Shown: in pieces, positions 26,921 through 35,129 of the stretch
Numbering within the stretch: the first letter of the stretch is position 1
How the letters are laid out: each line of letters starts with the position of its first letter
Source of the DNA: Amycolatopsis umgeniensis
Lineage (GTDB): Bacteria > Actinomycetota > Actinomycetes > Mycobacteriales > Pseudonocardiaceae
NCBI RefSeq assembly: GCF_014205155.1
Contig: NZ_JACHMX010000001.1
Location: 8,618,001 to 8,682,000, forward strand
DNA: 64,000 nucleotides
Reading direction: 5' to 3'
Position numbers and translations under genes: made by a program
Notes under the pieces: model-generated
What the model saw: only the letters and a program-made list of their open reading frames with translations
What the model was told of the DNA's origin: nothing
The model's database searches: none

Positions 26921-27592
26921 ATGGACAGCGAGCGGGTCCGGGTCGTGCTCGTCGACGACGAGCATCTGGTGCGGATGGCGTTGCGGCTCATCGTCGACGG
27001 CGAACCCGACCTCGTCGTGGTCGGCGAGGCCGCCGACGGCGACGCCGCGGTGACCATGGTGGGGGAGCAGCGGCCCGACGTCGTGCTGATGGACGTCCGG
27101 ATGCCCGGGCGCGACGGGATCAGCGCGACCGAGGAGATCCTCGAGCTCCCGGAGTCGCCGCGGGTCCTGGTGCTCACCACGTTCGACTCGGACGAGATGG
27201 TGCTGGGCGCGCTGCGCGTCGGCGCGCTCGGGTTCCTTCTCAAGGACACCCCGCCGCCGCGGATACTGGCGGCGATCCGGACGGTCGCCACCGGGGAGCC
27301 CGCCCTTTCGCCCGCCGCCACGGCGAGGCTGATCGCCGCGGCCACCGGTCCGCACTCATCCGACGCGCGCCGCGCGTCCCGCGAGACGGCGGCCGGGCTG
27401 CTGGCCACGCTGACCGACCGCGAACGCGAGACCGCGAGTGCCATCGCCGAGGGGCTGTCCAACACCGACGTCGCGCGGAGACTGGCCATCACCGTCGCGA
27501 CGGTGAAGGCGCACACGAGCAGCATGCTCGCCAAACTCGGCGTCGAGAACCGCGTCCAGATCGCCCTGCTCGTCCGCGACGCCGAGGGCTGA
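26921..27592 (+). CDS. NarL/LuxR-type response regulator
   Basis: A 223-residue two-domain regulator. The receiver has VLVDDEH and the phosphoacceptor Asp58 in VVLMDVRMPG, plus the conserved Lys in FLLKDTPP. The C-terminal LuxR HTH includes LTDRERETASAIAEGLSNTD. The ATG immediately follows the kinase stop codon, so the two are a cognate pair. Targets are not identifiable here. Confidence 0.95.
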   Translation: MDSERVRVVLVDDEHLVRMALRLIVDGEPDLVVVGEAADGDAAVTMVGEQRPDVVLMDVRMPGRDGISATEEILELPESPRVLVLTTFDSDEMVLGALRVGALGFLLKDTPPPRILAAIRTVATGEPALSPAATARLIAAATGPHSSDARRASRETAAGLLATLTDRERETASAIAEGLSNTDVARRLAITVATVKAHTSSMLAKLGVENRVQIALLVRDAEG

Positions 27593-27676
27593 AACTTTTT
27601 TCCGGCGCGATGTCGAATCCGCCGGTTCCCGGTCGACGCGGTATCGAAAGCAGTTCACCGAACAAGGAGAAACCAG

Positions 27677-28252
27677 ATGCGCACCCTGATCGCCACCGCG
27701 TTCGTCTCGCTCGACGGCGTCGTCGAGGGGCCCGGCGGGGAGCCGGGCTACCGCAACTCCGGCTGGACCTTCAAGGACATCGAGTTCGACGAAGCGGCCT
27801 ACGAACTCAAGGGCCGTGAACAGGGCGAGGCCACGGCGATGATGATGGGCCGGGCCAGTTACCAGGCGTTCTCGCCGGTGTGGCCGGACATGACCGTGGA
27901 GTTCGCCGGTTACAACGCGATGCCGAAGTACGTCGTTTCGGCCACGCTGCGGGAGGACGAGCTGGTCGGCAACTGGGGTGAGACCACGATCCTGCGTTCG
28001 CTGGCCGACGTCGCCGCGCTCAAGGAGACCGAGGGCGGGCCGATCATCGTCCACGGCAGCGCGGAGCTGAACCGGAACCTCGCCGACGCGGGCCTGATCG
28101 ACCGCTACCACCTGCTGCTGTTCCCGGTCCTGCTCGGCGCGGGCAAGAAGCTGTTCAGCGACACCGACAAGGACAAGCAGAGCCTCAAGCTCGTCGAGAG
28201 CGAGGCCTACGGCAACGGTGTCCAGAAGCTGGTCTACGACGTCGTCCGGTGA
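27677..28252 (+). CDS. dihydrofolate-reductase-like (RibD C-terminal) protein
   Basis: A 191-residue member of the RibD_C/DHFR-like superfamily, with an N-terminal MRTLIATAFVSLDGVVEGPG strand-loop and the C-terminal LLLFPVLLGAGKKLFSD that mark the YwjB/YyaP group. These bind NADPH and a pterin-like or deazaflavin-like substrate; true folate reductase activity is unlikely. ATG at 27677 has AAGGAGA upstream. Nothing in the neighbourhood explains its job. Confidence 0.87.
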   Translation: MRTLIATAFVSLDGVVEGPGGEPGYRNSGWTFKDIEFDEAAYELKGREQGEATAMMMGRASYQAFSPVWPDMTVEFAGYNAMPKYVVSATLREDELVGNWGETTILRSLADVAALKETEGGPIIVHGSAELNRNLADAGLIDRYHLLLFPVLLGAGKKLFSDTDKDKQSLKLVESEAYGNGVQKLVYDVVR

Positions 28253-28322
28253 TCGTGCTGGTCCAGCTACCTGAAGTGTCCCGTGTGGACAGTCAGGGGT
28301 GCGGCCGCGCCGGCCCTTCCGT

Positions 28323-28379
28323 GTGTCGCGAAAGCCACTTTCGCGACGTCTGATGTCCCGAAAGTGGCTTTCGCGACAC
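28323..28379. repeat. GTGTCGCGAAAGCC palindromic repeat, copy 3 (inverted)
   Basis: Arms at 28323-28347 and 28355-28379 with one mismatch. The 7-base centre is GTCTGAT, the reverse complement of the centre in copies 1 and 2, so this copy is inserted in the opposite orientation. Confidence 0.85.
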
Positions 28380-28502
28380 GAGCGCCGGCCGCGCACGCAC
28401 GGCGACGATCTCAAGACGCCCGTCACTCCTCGGGGTTGCTTTCGGGGGATCAACATCATCTTCACGCATCTTCCGGGCGTGCGTGGGCATCTTTCCCAGT
28501 GA

Positions 28503-28524
28503 GATCGATCGATGTGAATCGATC
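28503..28524. promoter_or_regulatory. GATCGAT inverted repeat upstream of DUF4232 gene
   Basis: GATCGAT (28503-28509) and ATCGATC (28518-28524) form an inverted repeat 20 bases before the start codon of the secreted protein gene. It could be an operator; the low complexity of GATC runs makes this uncertain. Confidence 0.3.
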
Positions 28525-28544
28525 ACCGAGCGGGAGGAGATGAC

Positions 28545-29060
28545 ATGAACGTCCAGGTGAAGAAGACCGCCACGGCGATGACCATCGGGGGACTGGTCGC
28601 GGGCGGGCTCCTGGTCGCGGGCGGTGTCGCCGGGGCGATGCCGAGCGACAAGCTCTGCGGGGCCTCCGACGTCGAGGTGACCGTGACACCGGATCCGACG
28701 CACGCGACGGGCCACGAGGCCTACGTCCTCACCTACACCGCGGCTTCGCCGACCACGAACTGCAAGCTCCAGGGCGCGCCCACGGCGCTGACGTTCGTCG
28801 CCGACGGGCAGCTGATCGACGACGTCACCGTCGTCCCGGACCCCACGGCGGCGAACGCCGCGCCGGTGAATCTGCGCGAGGGGCACCCGGCCGTGTCGCG
28901 CATCGTGCAGGCCTCGGCCGAGGAGCCGAACGCGCTCACCCCGACCACGATCACGTTCGACCTGCCGACCGGGCCGGGCGGCGTTCCCGTCGTCGCGGAT
29001 TGGCCCGCTGGTGAGCCGCTGAAGGGCGCCACCGTCCAGGCCACCGCCGTCACCGCCTGA
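28545..29060 (+). CDS. secreted DUF4232-like protein (copy 1)
   Basis: A 171-residue exported protein. A Sec signal peptide (about 1-31, ending GVAGAM) leads to a single beta-rich domain with a Cys pair (Cys38 and Cys67 in TNCKLQGAP) and the phrase PVNLREGHPAVSRI, as in actinomycete DUF4232 proteins. ATG at 28545 has GGGAGGAG upstream. A related protein follows 25 bases downstream. Role unknown; extracellular binding is a reasonable guess. Confidence 0.75.
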   Translation: MNVQVKKTATAMTIGGLVAGGLLVAGGVAGAMPSDKLCGASDVEVTVTPDPTHATGHEAYVLTYTAASPTTNCKLQGAPTALTFVADGQLIDDVTVVPDPTAANAAPVNLREGHPAVSRIVQASAEEPNALTPTTITFDLPTGPGGVPVVADWPAGEPLKGATVQATAVTA

Positions 29061-29085
29061 CTTTCGCCGATCGAGGGAGAAGACC

Positions 29086-29637
29086 ATGTCCAGCAAGCAG
29101 ATCAAACGGGTTTCCGTGGGTGTCGCCGTGCTGACCGGAACGCTCGCGCTGACGGTGGCCGGACCGGCGGAAGCCGCCACGCCGCGGTGCGCGACGGAGG
29201 ATCTCGCGGTCTCCCTGGGGGAACCGAAACAACTCGAAGAGGCGACGGGGCAGTACGACGTTCCGGTGACTTTCAAGAACATTTCGTCCCACACCTGCGG
29301 TCTGCACGGGGTGCCCGGCGTCGACCTGGTCGGCCCGGACGATCCGAACGGGCCCGTCTACCACCTGCCGCGGGTGGACAACGGCGTGCGGGTCAACGAG
29401 GTGCCGCCGGGTTCGACGGCGACCGCGACCGTCACCGTGCTCACGCAGGATCCGGGTTCGGTCGGCAGCGGGGGTTCGACCTCCTGGACGCCCGCGAAAC
29501 TGGTGACCACCCCGCCGGGGCAGGCCGAGGCGCTGAGCGCGGACTGGCCGTCGGGCCTGCCGGTGCTTCGCCAGGACGCCGCCACGCATCCGGGCAGCTG
29601 GGTCAACGGAATCCTCGCCGACCCCCTGGTGCGCTGA
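29086..29637 (+). CDS. secreted DUF4232-like protein (copy 2)
   Basis: A 183-residue exported protein with a signal peptide ending near residue 30 (GPAEAA). The domain shows CATEDLAVSL and HTCGLHGVPGVDLVGPD, the two Cys likely forming the disulfide typical of DUF4232. It shares the plan, but little detailed sequence, with copy 1, so the pair is an old tandem duplication. Start ATG 29086 with GAGGGAG upstream. Confidence 0.78.
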   Translation: MSSKQIKRVSVGVAVLTGTLALTVAGPAEAATPRCATEDLAVSLGEPKQLEEATGQYDVPVTFKNISSHTCGLHGVPGVDLVGPDDPNGPVYHLPRVDNGVRVNEVPPGSTATATVTVLTQDPGSVGSGGSTSWTPAKLVTTPPGQAEALSADWPSGLPVLRQDAATHPGSWVNGILADPLVR

Positions 29638-29642
29638 CGCGG

Positions 29643-30059
29643 TCAGACCGAGGGGCAGGGCCACGCGAGCCGGACGATGGTCCCGGTGGGCGTACTCGTC
29701 ACCGACACCTCGGGGGCGAAGGCGCGGATGATCGGCAGGCCGCGTCCGCCGTCCGGGCGGCGCCCATCGCGCCAGCGGCCCTCGTCGGCGACGGTGATCT
29801 TGATGTGACCGTCGGCGCGGGCGGCGGTGATCGTCATGAAGTTGTCGTCGGTGCCGTCCGGATAAGCGTGTTTGACGACGTTGGTCATCGCCTCGTAGGC
29901 CGTGAGTTTGAGGTCCTCGGCCAGTTCGCGGGGAAGGCCTCGTGCGAGGGCCCAGTTCGCCAGGACGTCCCGCAACGCGGCGGCCTGGGCGGGAACGGCG
30001 GCGACCTGGAGGACCAGCTCGTCGGTGCTCTGGTGCACCGGCTCGTCGATCGGCATCAC
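29643..30059 (-). CDS. anti-sigma factor kinase-like ATP-binding protein (RsbW-type)
   Basis: A 138-residue HATPase_c_2 protein. The N-box YEAMTNVVKHAYPDG, the G1-like VADEGRWRDG and the Gly-rich GGRGLPIIRAF are present, so ATP binding is likely. Such proteins act as anti-sigma factors and phosphorylate STAS antagonists. A STAS protein with an intact phosphorylatable Ser is encoded 149 bases away on the other strand, giving a plausible partner. No sigma factor gene is in the window. The start is GTG 30059 or ATG 30056. Confidence 0.88.
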   Translation of the reverse strand: MMPIDEPVHQSTDELVLQVAAVPAQAAALRDVLANWALARGLPRELAEDLKLTAYEAMTNVVKHAYPDGTDDNFMTITAARADGHIKITVADEGRWRDGRRPDGGRGLPIIRAFAPEVSVTSTPTGTIVRLAWPCPSV

Positions 30060-30207
30060 GGAGCTTCTCCTCGTCGTCCGCCGCGGTCCACGACCGCCGG
30101 ATCATCGACCAGATTAAGGCACCGCCGGGATCGGGGCGCGAGTGCCGCGCGGGCAGGGGCCGGGATCCGATATCTTCGGGACTCTCGGGGTGCGATCGTG
30201 AGGGAGT

Positions 30208-30558
30208 GTGACGGTGACGAGCGGAGACGGTGACAACCGGGAGGTTCCGTTCTCGGTGTCCATCGCCAGGCCCGATGGCGCCGAGGTCGTCATAGCGGTG
30301 GCGGGGGAGATCGACCTGACGACGTCCGAAGACCTCAAGGAGACGTTCGAGGAGGCCCTGGAACCCGTGCCGGGCCGCCTCGTCGTCGATCTCGTGGACG
30401 TGGAGTTCTGCGATTCCACCGGTTTGGCGACCCTGGTCCGGATCAACGACCGGTGCACCACTCAGGGCGTCGACCTGAGTTTCCTGCCGTCGCCGACGAT
30501 CCGGCGGCTCGCGCTGAAGACGGGCCTCTCCACCCTGCTGCCGCTCGCCGGATCCTGA
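30208..30558 (+). CDS. STAS-domain anti-sigma factor antagonist
   Basis: A 116-residue single STAS domain. The segment VEFCDSTGLATLVRI contains the conserved D-S-T-G-L, so Ser70 is the probable phosphorylation site of an RsbW-like kinase. It diverges from such a kinase gene. When unphosphorylated it should sequester the anti-sigma factor and release a sigma factor. Start GTG 30208, preceded by GAGGGAG-like sequence. Confidence 0.88.
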   Translation: MTVTSGDGDNREVPFSVSIARPDGAEVVIAVAGEIDLTTSEDLKETFEEALEPVPGRLVVDLVDVEFCDSTGLATLVRINDRCTTQGVDLSFLPSPTIRRLALKTGLSTLLPLAGS

Positions 30559-30571
30559 CGGCCCTCGCGGC

Positions 30572-31030
30572 TCAGGAGCTCGGCGTGGGCAGGGCCTTCG
30601 GTACTTCGCGGATCGCCGTGGCGAGGTGCTGGAAAACGGGGATGTGGGCGTCGACGCCGAACAAGTGCAGCAACCGCAGCACCGGTCGGGTGCTCGCGAC
30701 GATCCCGGTCGTCCGGTGTTCGGCGCGGGCGCGGGCGGCGGCGGTTTCGATGACGCGCAGCCCTGCGACGCCGAGGAAGGCGACCTCGGTGAGGTCCAGC
30801 ACGGTGGCGGCGGGAAGGTCGCCGCACAGCGCGTGCTCGAGCCGGCCGGCGGTGGCGAGATCGATCTCGCCGGTGGCGGAAACGACGAGCAGGTCTTCAC
30901 TCCATCGGGTCCAACGGACCTGCAACAGATGTTCTTCCGGCGGTCGGGGTTGCGGAACGGTCGTGTGGACGACGGTGCGCAGGGCGGGGCCGTCACGGCT
31001 GCCCCGCGTGGACGGGATTCGATCGGTCAT
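30572..31030 (-). CDS. STAS-domain protein lacking the phospho-Ser
   Basis: A 152-residue protein with a 45-residue polar N-terminal extension and one STAS domain (about 48-140). Where active antagonists have D-S-T-G-L, this protein reads FLGVAGLRVI, so both the Asp and the phosphorylatable Ser are replaced. It may be a constitutively active antagonist or bind another partner. It converges on the intact STAS gene, stops 14 bases apart. ATG at 31030 has GGGAG upstream. Confidence 0.82.
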   Translation of the reverse strand: MTDRIPSTRGSRDGPALRTVVHTTVPQPRPPEEHLLQVRWTRWSEDLLVVSATGEIDLATAGRLEHALCGDLPAATVLDLTEVAFLGVAGLRVIETAAARARAEHRTTGIVASTRPVLRLLHLFGVDAHIPVFQHLATAIREVPKALPTPSS

Positions 31031-31261
31031 GATGCTGGTCTCCCGGATAGCCGGGGACGAGACGGACAACGGGTAAGCCTGCACAACGGCTGCGCAAGTC
31101 AACTCGCCGCCGCGTCGCCCTGTGAAAGAGCTGGGCCGCGGACGTGCGGGTCGTTCGCGCGGGCTGGTGGACTCAACCTCACGTACCTCTCACCGTACGC
31201 TGCTCCCCACTCCTGGCAAGACGGCGCCGGGTGAACAATCATGATTCACGCTCGCGCATGG

Positions 31262-31600
31262 TCACTCGCGCAAGGCCTTTTCCCAGGCGAGACCCCATTT
31301 CTCCAAGGGGTGCAACGCTTCGAGAAGCTGTTCACCCAGTGGTGTCAGCGCGTAACCGTCGTCGTCGGTTTCGACGATGCGGGCTTCGGCGAGCTCGCCT
31401 AGCCGTGTGGTGAGCACGCTCGACGACATCCGCTCGCAGCGGCGCTGGAGTTCGCGGAATCCGAGGCGCTCCGAGCGCAGTTCCCAGATCACCCGCAGGG
31501 TCCACCGGCGTCCCAGCAGGTCGAGCGCGGCCATGAGCGGGCGGCCGGTTTCGGAGCCGCGGACCGGCCGTCCGGGGCGCGGGATCGGGTCGTCGGGCAT
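31262..31600 (-). CDS. HxlR-family transcriptional regulator
   Basis: A 112-residue winged-helix protein with the HxlR pattern: RPLMAALDLLGRRWTLRVIW, then RELQRRCERMSSSVLTTRL and LTPLGEQLLEAL. It lacks the usual CP motif Cys near the N-terminus, having TGRPLM in its place, so redox sensing through that Cys is unlikely. ATG at 31600 has AGGGGG upstream; a longer start at 31657 would run through the operator palindrome. It diverges from a carboxymuconolactone-decarboxylase-like gene that it probably controls. Confidence 0.9.
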   Translation of the reverse strand: MPDDPIPRPGRPVRGSETGRPLMAALDLLGRRWTLRVIWELRSERLGFRELQRRCERMSSSVLTTRLGELAEARIVETDDDGYALTPLGEQLLEALHPLEKWGLAWEKALRE

Positions 31601-31611
31601 GAAACCCCCTT

Positions 31612-31657
31612 GTGCTTCGACTTTCGAAGCAGCATAGTGGTTCGAAAGTCGAAGCAC
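31612..31657. promoter_or_regulatory. divergent operator for HxlR regulator
   Basis: Perfect 17-base inverted arms (31612-31628 and 31641-31657) separated by 12 bases fill the space between the divergent HxlR and decarboxylase-like genes. The left arm overlaps an internal palindrome CTTCGA-CTT-TCGAAG (31615-31629); the right site matches in five of six outer bases. This looks like two dimer sites. Confidence 0.75.
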
Positions 31658-31668
31658 TCGAGGTGGTC

Positions 31669-32226
31669 ATGGCGCGGATCGCACCGCTCACCCCGCCTTA
31701 TCAGGCGGCGGTCGAAGAAGCCCTTCGCAAATGGATGCCGCCCGGCGTGGCGCGGGAACCACTGGCGCTTTTCAGGTTGCTGCAGCACCACTCGGAGCTG
31801 GCTTCGCGAATGCGGGTCCTGGGCGCCGGTTTGCTCGCGCACGGGGAATTACCCGCGCTGGACCGGGAAATCGTCATCGCACGGGTAACCGCGCGCTGCG
31901 GATGCCGCTACGAATGGGGTGTCCACGCGGCGGTTTTCGCATCCGTGGTCGGGCTGACGCCGGAACAGGTCGAAGCGACCGTGTCCGGCGATCCCGGGCA
32001 TCCGGCGTGGTCTGGACGTCAGCGCGCGTTGATCGCCGCCGTCGACGAACTCCATGACACGGCAACGGTTTGCGACGACACGTGGACCAAGCTCGCCGAG
32101 CACTTTCCCGCTGATCAGCTCCTGGAATTCCTCGTGCTCGCGGGCTGGTACCGGACGATCGCCTACGTGGCCAACGGCGTCGGTCTCGAGGAGGAGCCAT
32201 GGGCCGCCCCGTATCCCGATCGCTAG
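31669..32226 (+). CDS. carboxymuconolactone decarboxylase-like (AhpD-type) protein
   Basis: A 185-residue all-helical CMD-family protein. The core LDREIVIARVTARCGCRYEW carries C-G-C in the spot where CMD/AhpD proteins hold their active-site region, followed by a conserved His (GVHAAV). Members act as decarboxylases or thiol-dependent peroxidases; this one cannot be assigned further. The ATG at 31669 has GAGG upstream. Divergent pairing with an HxlR regulator is a frequent arrangement for stress-response enzymes. Confidence 0.85.
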   Translation: MARIAPLTPPYQAAVEEALRKWMPPGVAREPLALFRLLQHHSELASRMRVLGAGLLAHGELPALDREIVIARVTARCGCRYEWGVHAAVFASVVGLTPEQVEATVSGDPGHPAWSGRQRALIAAVDELHDTATVCDDTWTKLAEHFPADQLLEFLVLAGWYRTIAYVANGVGLEEEPWAAPYPDR

Positions 32227-32435
32227 GGCTGGTGTGAGTCGACTTCCCTGGTGTCGTCCCGTTCTCGTTTCGAGGCCCGCCACGAGGCGAGAGTGCACAA
32301 AAGTGCGGCCACGAAGCCGAGCGCGGTGAGTGTCCCGGCCCAGACGGCGCCGGTGCTGGCGAGGAGGTAGAGCTGGACCAGGGCGGTGCACGTGTAGACG
32401 ACCGCCAGTCCCAGCCACAGCCGTTGCGTCATCAT
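32223..32435 (-). CDS. small two-helix membrane protein
   Basis: A 70-residue protein: hydrophobic helices at about 6-26 and 31-51 are followed by a charged C-terminal tail. Its stop overlaps the decarboxylase-like stop on the other strand in the sequence CTAG. Two consecutive ATG codons (32435 and 32432) could start it. No family recognised. Confidence 0.6.
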   Translation of the reverse strand: MMTQRLWLGLAVVYTCTALVQLYLLASTGAVWAGTLTALGFVAALLCTLASWRASKRERDDTREVDSHQP

Positions 32436-32550
32436 CTCCCGTCTCCGTTCCCCTCGAGTACCGGGTCAATCGCGGCGAGGCGGGATGTGGTTACAAGGTG
32501 TTCGAAAGCGGTCGTTTCCTGACGGTGGGCCGTGTTCGCCGCAGCACCGC

Positions 32551-33537
32551 TCAGGTACCGGCCACCCGGAAGAAGTCCACCAACCCGTCCCAGGACTGCG
32601 AACTCCGCCGCCGTTCCCACCACGTCCGGAACGGCGTCGACGCCATCGCGTGCCGCGTGTACGACGTCATCACCGCGCGGTACACGTTTTCCGCCTGGTC
32701 CCACGTCAGGCGCTCCTTGCGCCAGGCGAGCACGAGGCGCATCCGCATCGGGTCGTCCTTCAGCGGCCGGACGACCATCCCCGGCAGTTCGGGCGCGGTC
32801 GGTTCCACGAGTTGCACCGCCTGCCCGGCGGCGATCAGATGCCGTCCGCCGCCGTTGGGGCATTCGAAGCGGATCCGCGGCGTGAACCCGGCGCGGTGCG
32901 TCGCCGCGCGCAGCGACGTCAGCGAGCCGTCTTCGGGGCCCGGTGGCCCGATCCACGCCTCGTCCGCGAGGTCGGCGAGGTCGACCTCGAAGCCGTCGGC
33001 GAGCCGGTGCCGGGCGGGGAGGCCGACGAAGATCGGCAGCCACGAGAACAGCACCCGATGCCCCAGATGTTTGGCCAGTGGCACTTCCTGGTCGTCGGAC
33101 ATGGCGATGACGGCGATGTCGAGGGTGGCGCGCGCCAGCGCCTGCGCCAGCACCGCACTGGACGGCTCCACGTGAACGGTCACGTCCAGCCCCGGCAGCG
33201 CGTCGTCCAGCCGCTCGACGAAGGTGGGCAGACAGTCCATTTGGGACGATCCGAGCCGCACGGGACCGTCACCCAGCGCGCCGAGGAGATCGCTTTCGAA
33301 CCGGTCGAATTCCACCAGGAGGGTGAGCGCGCGGCGGAGCGTCTGCTCGCCGACGGGGGTCGGGGTCACGCCGGTGTGACTGCGGACGAACAGCGGCGCG
33401 CCGATCTGCCGTTCGAGCCGTTGGAGCAGCGAGGTCAGCGACGGCTGGGACATGCCCAGCGCGGCGGCCGCCTGCGAGAGGCTGCCGGCTTCGGCGATGG
33501 CGCAGATCGCCCGCAGGTGCCGGATCTCCAGGGCCAT
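32551..33537 (-). CDS. LysR-family regulator
   Basis: A 328-residue LTTR. The N-terminal HTH reads HLRAICAIAEAGSLSQAAAA and the C-terminal effector domain shows MVVRPLKDDPMRMRLVLAWR. ATG at 33537 is the natural family start. It diverges from the Xaa-Pro peptidase gene with about 100 bases between, so that gene is a probable target. Effector unknown. Confidence 0.92.
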   Translation of the reverse strand: MALEIRHLRAICAIAEAGSLSQAAAALGMSQPSLTSLLQRLERQIGAPLFVRSHTGVTPTPVGEQTLRRALTLLVEFDRFESDLLGALGDGPVRLGSSQMDCLPTFVERLDDALPGLDVTVHVEPSSAVLAQALARATLDIAVIAMSDDQEVPLAKHLGHRVLFSWLPIFVGLPARHRLADGFEVDLADLADEAWIGPPGPEDGSLTSLRAATHRAGFTPRIRFECPNGGGRHLIAAGQAVQLVEPTAPELPGMVVRPLKDDPMRMRLVLAWRKERLTWDQAENVYRAVMTSYTRHAMASTPFRTWWERRRSSQSWDGLVDFFRVAGT

Positions 33538-33639
33538 AGGCGGAGTCTATCGCCGCCGGTCATTACGGCACGCCCGTTCGCGGTGTGAGGGTGCGGCTAG
33601 GCACTGTCCTAGAAGTCCGACTACCTGAAGGGGGAGCCG

Positions 33640-35055
33640 ATGACCGGCGACCGAACCCGGCCGGATCTGCGCACGCTGCTGGCCGCCAAGGGGTTCCGCA
33701 ACTGGATCAGTGACGGCTGGGAGCCCGCCGACGACGTGGTCGCGGTGCCGCCCGGCACCGCCGAGGCCGCCGCCGCTCACCGTGGCAGGCTGTCCGCGGA
33801 ATTGCCCGGTCAGCGGATCGCGCTCGCGGCGGGCCGGTCGGTGGTGCGCTCCAACGACACCTTCCACGGCTTCCGCGCCGACAGCGACTTCGTCTGGCTC
33901 ACCGGCTGCCAGCGTGAAGGCGCGATCCTGGTGCTGTCCCCGGCCGGGGACAGCCACCACGCCACGCTGTACGTCCCGCGCCCCGCCGAGGCGCACGAGC
34001 CCGACTTCGTGGGCGACGCCGACACCAGTCCGCTGTGGGTCGGCACCGCCGCCGGGCCCGCCGCGTACGGGGACGCGCTCGGGATCGACTGCCGCCCGCT
34101 GGAGGACCTCCCGCACGGCTTGCGCGGGCGGAATCCGGGCGTCCTGGTCGGTGCCGGGGTCGATCCGGCGCTCGACGCCTTCGGCTTCGGCCACAGCGAA
34201 CGGCTCCGGACCGTCCTCGGAGACCTGCGCCGTATCAAGGACGACTGGGAGATCGGCCAGTTGCGCGACGCCGTCGACGCCACCGCCCTCGGGTTCGCCG
34301 ACGTGCTGTCCGCGTTGCCCGAGGCTGTCCGCGGTGGCGGGGAACGCTGGTTGCAGGGCACCTTCGACCGGCGCGCCCGCACCGAAGGCACCGGCCCCGG
34401 CTACACGTCCATCGTCGCCGCCGGGCCGCACGCGCCGATCCTGCACTGGACGCGGTGCGACGGCGCGGTGACCGAGGACAGCCTGTTGCTCCTCGACGCC
34501 GGGGTCGAGCTGGAATCCCTGTACACGGCCGACATCACCCGCACCTTCCCGGTCGGCGGGGAGTTCACGACGGCGCAGCGCGACGTCTACGACCTGGTGT
34601 ACAAGGCACAGCTCGCGGCGCTGGCGGAGGTGCGCCCCGGCCGGGAGTTCGCCGCCTTCCAGACGACGGCGCTGGGGGTGCTCGCGTCGGGGTTGCACGA
34701 TTGGGGTCTCCTCCCGGTGTCGGTGGACGAAGCGCTGTCGCCGGACGGGCAACAGCATCGGCGCTACATCGTCTGCGGTACCGGCCACTTCCTCGGACTC
34801 GACGTCCACGACTGCGCCGCCGCCCATCCCTCCGGCTATCGCGAGGGCACCCTGGCCGAGGGGATGGCGCTGGCGGTGGAGCCCGGTCTGTACTTCCACG
34901 CGGGCGACCGCACGGTGCCGCCGGAACTGCGCGGTCTCGGCGTCCGCATCGAGGACAACGTCGTGGTCACCGGATCGGGGCACGACCTGCTCTCCGGCGG
35001 TTTCCCGTCGACCGCCGACGAGATCACCACCTGGGTCCGGGCGGCCAGGGGGTGA
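33640..35055 (+). CDS. M24 aminopeptidase P-type Xaa-Pro peptidase
   Basis: A 471-residue M24 metallopeptidase with a non-catalytic N-terminal creatinase-like domain and a C-terminal pita-bread domain. The five dinuclear metal ligands are visible: Asp in LLLLDAGVE, Asp in ADITRTFPV, His in GTGHFLGLDVHD, Glu in AVEPGLYF and Glu in RIEDNVVV. It removes an N-terminal residue from peptides with Pro (or hydroxyproline) in position two. ATG at 33640 has GGGGGAG upstream. Its position beside a hydroxyproline catabolic operon suggests it supplies proline-type amino acids from peptides, which is inference. Confidence 0.9.
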   Translation: MTGDRTRPDLRTLLAAKGFRNWISDGWEPADDVVAVPPGTAEAAAAHRGRLSAELPGQRIALAAGRSVVRSNDTFHGFRADSDFVWLTGCQREGAILVLSPAGDSHHATLYVPRPAEAHEPDFVGDADTSPLWVGTAAGPAAYGDALGIDCRPLEDLPHGLRGRNPGVLVGAGVDPALDAFGFGHSERLRTVLGDLRRIKDDWEIGQLRDAVDATALGFADVLSALPEAVRGGGERWLQGTFDRRARTEGTGPGYTSIVAAGPHAPILHWTRCDGAVTEDSLLLLDAGVELESLYTADITRTFPVGGEFTTAQRDVYDLVYKAQLAALAEVRPGREFAAFQTTALGVLASGLHDWGLLPVSVDEALSPDGQQHRRYIVCGTGHFLGLDVHDCAAAHPSGYREGTLAEGMALAVEPGLYFHAGDRTVPPELRGLGVRIEDNVVVTGSGHDLLSGGFPSTADEITTWVRAARG

Positions 35056-35123
35056 AGGACGCTTTCCCCGCGTCCCACACGGTGAAGGGCGCTTTCCCCG
35101 CATGACATGCGGGGAAAGCGCCC
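35051..35123. repeat. tandem and inverted GTGAAGG-family repeat
   Basis: Two direct copies of GGTGAAGG..GCTTTCCCCGC (starting 35051 and 35081) are followed by an inverted copy; the second copy and the inverted one form 18-base arms (35087-35104 and 35106-35123). It lies between convergent genes, overlapping the peptidase stop, and probably terminates both. Confidence 0.8.
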
Positions 35124-35129
35124 CTCATC

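Noticed and set aside
29050..30996. 648-codon open frame on the minus strand
   Set aside because: Overlaps five recognisable genes in other frames (DUF4232-like, RsbW-like and STAS genes) and shows no domain.
31262..31657. Longer HxlR start at 31657
   Set aside because: It would translate the operator palindrome; the ATG at 31600 has a good ribosome binding site and matches family length.
35051..35123. Possible CRISPR-like repeat array
   Set aside because: The units abut, are palindromic, include an inverted copy and have no unique spacers or cas genes; this fits a terminator repeat. The same holds for 41888-41964.
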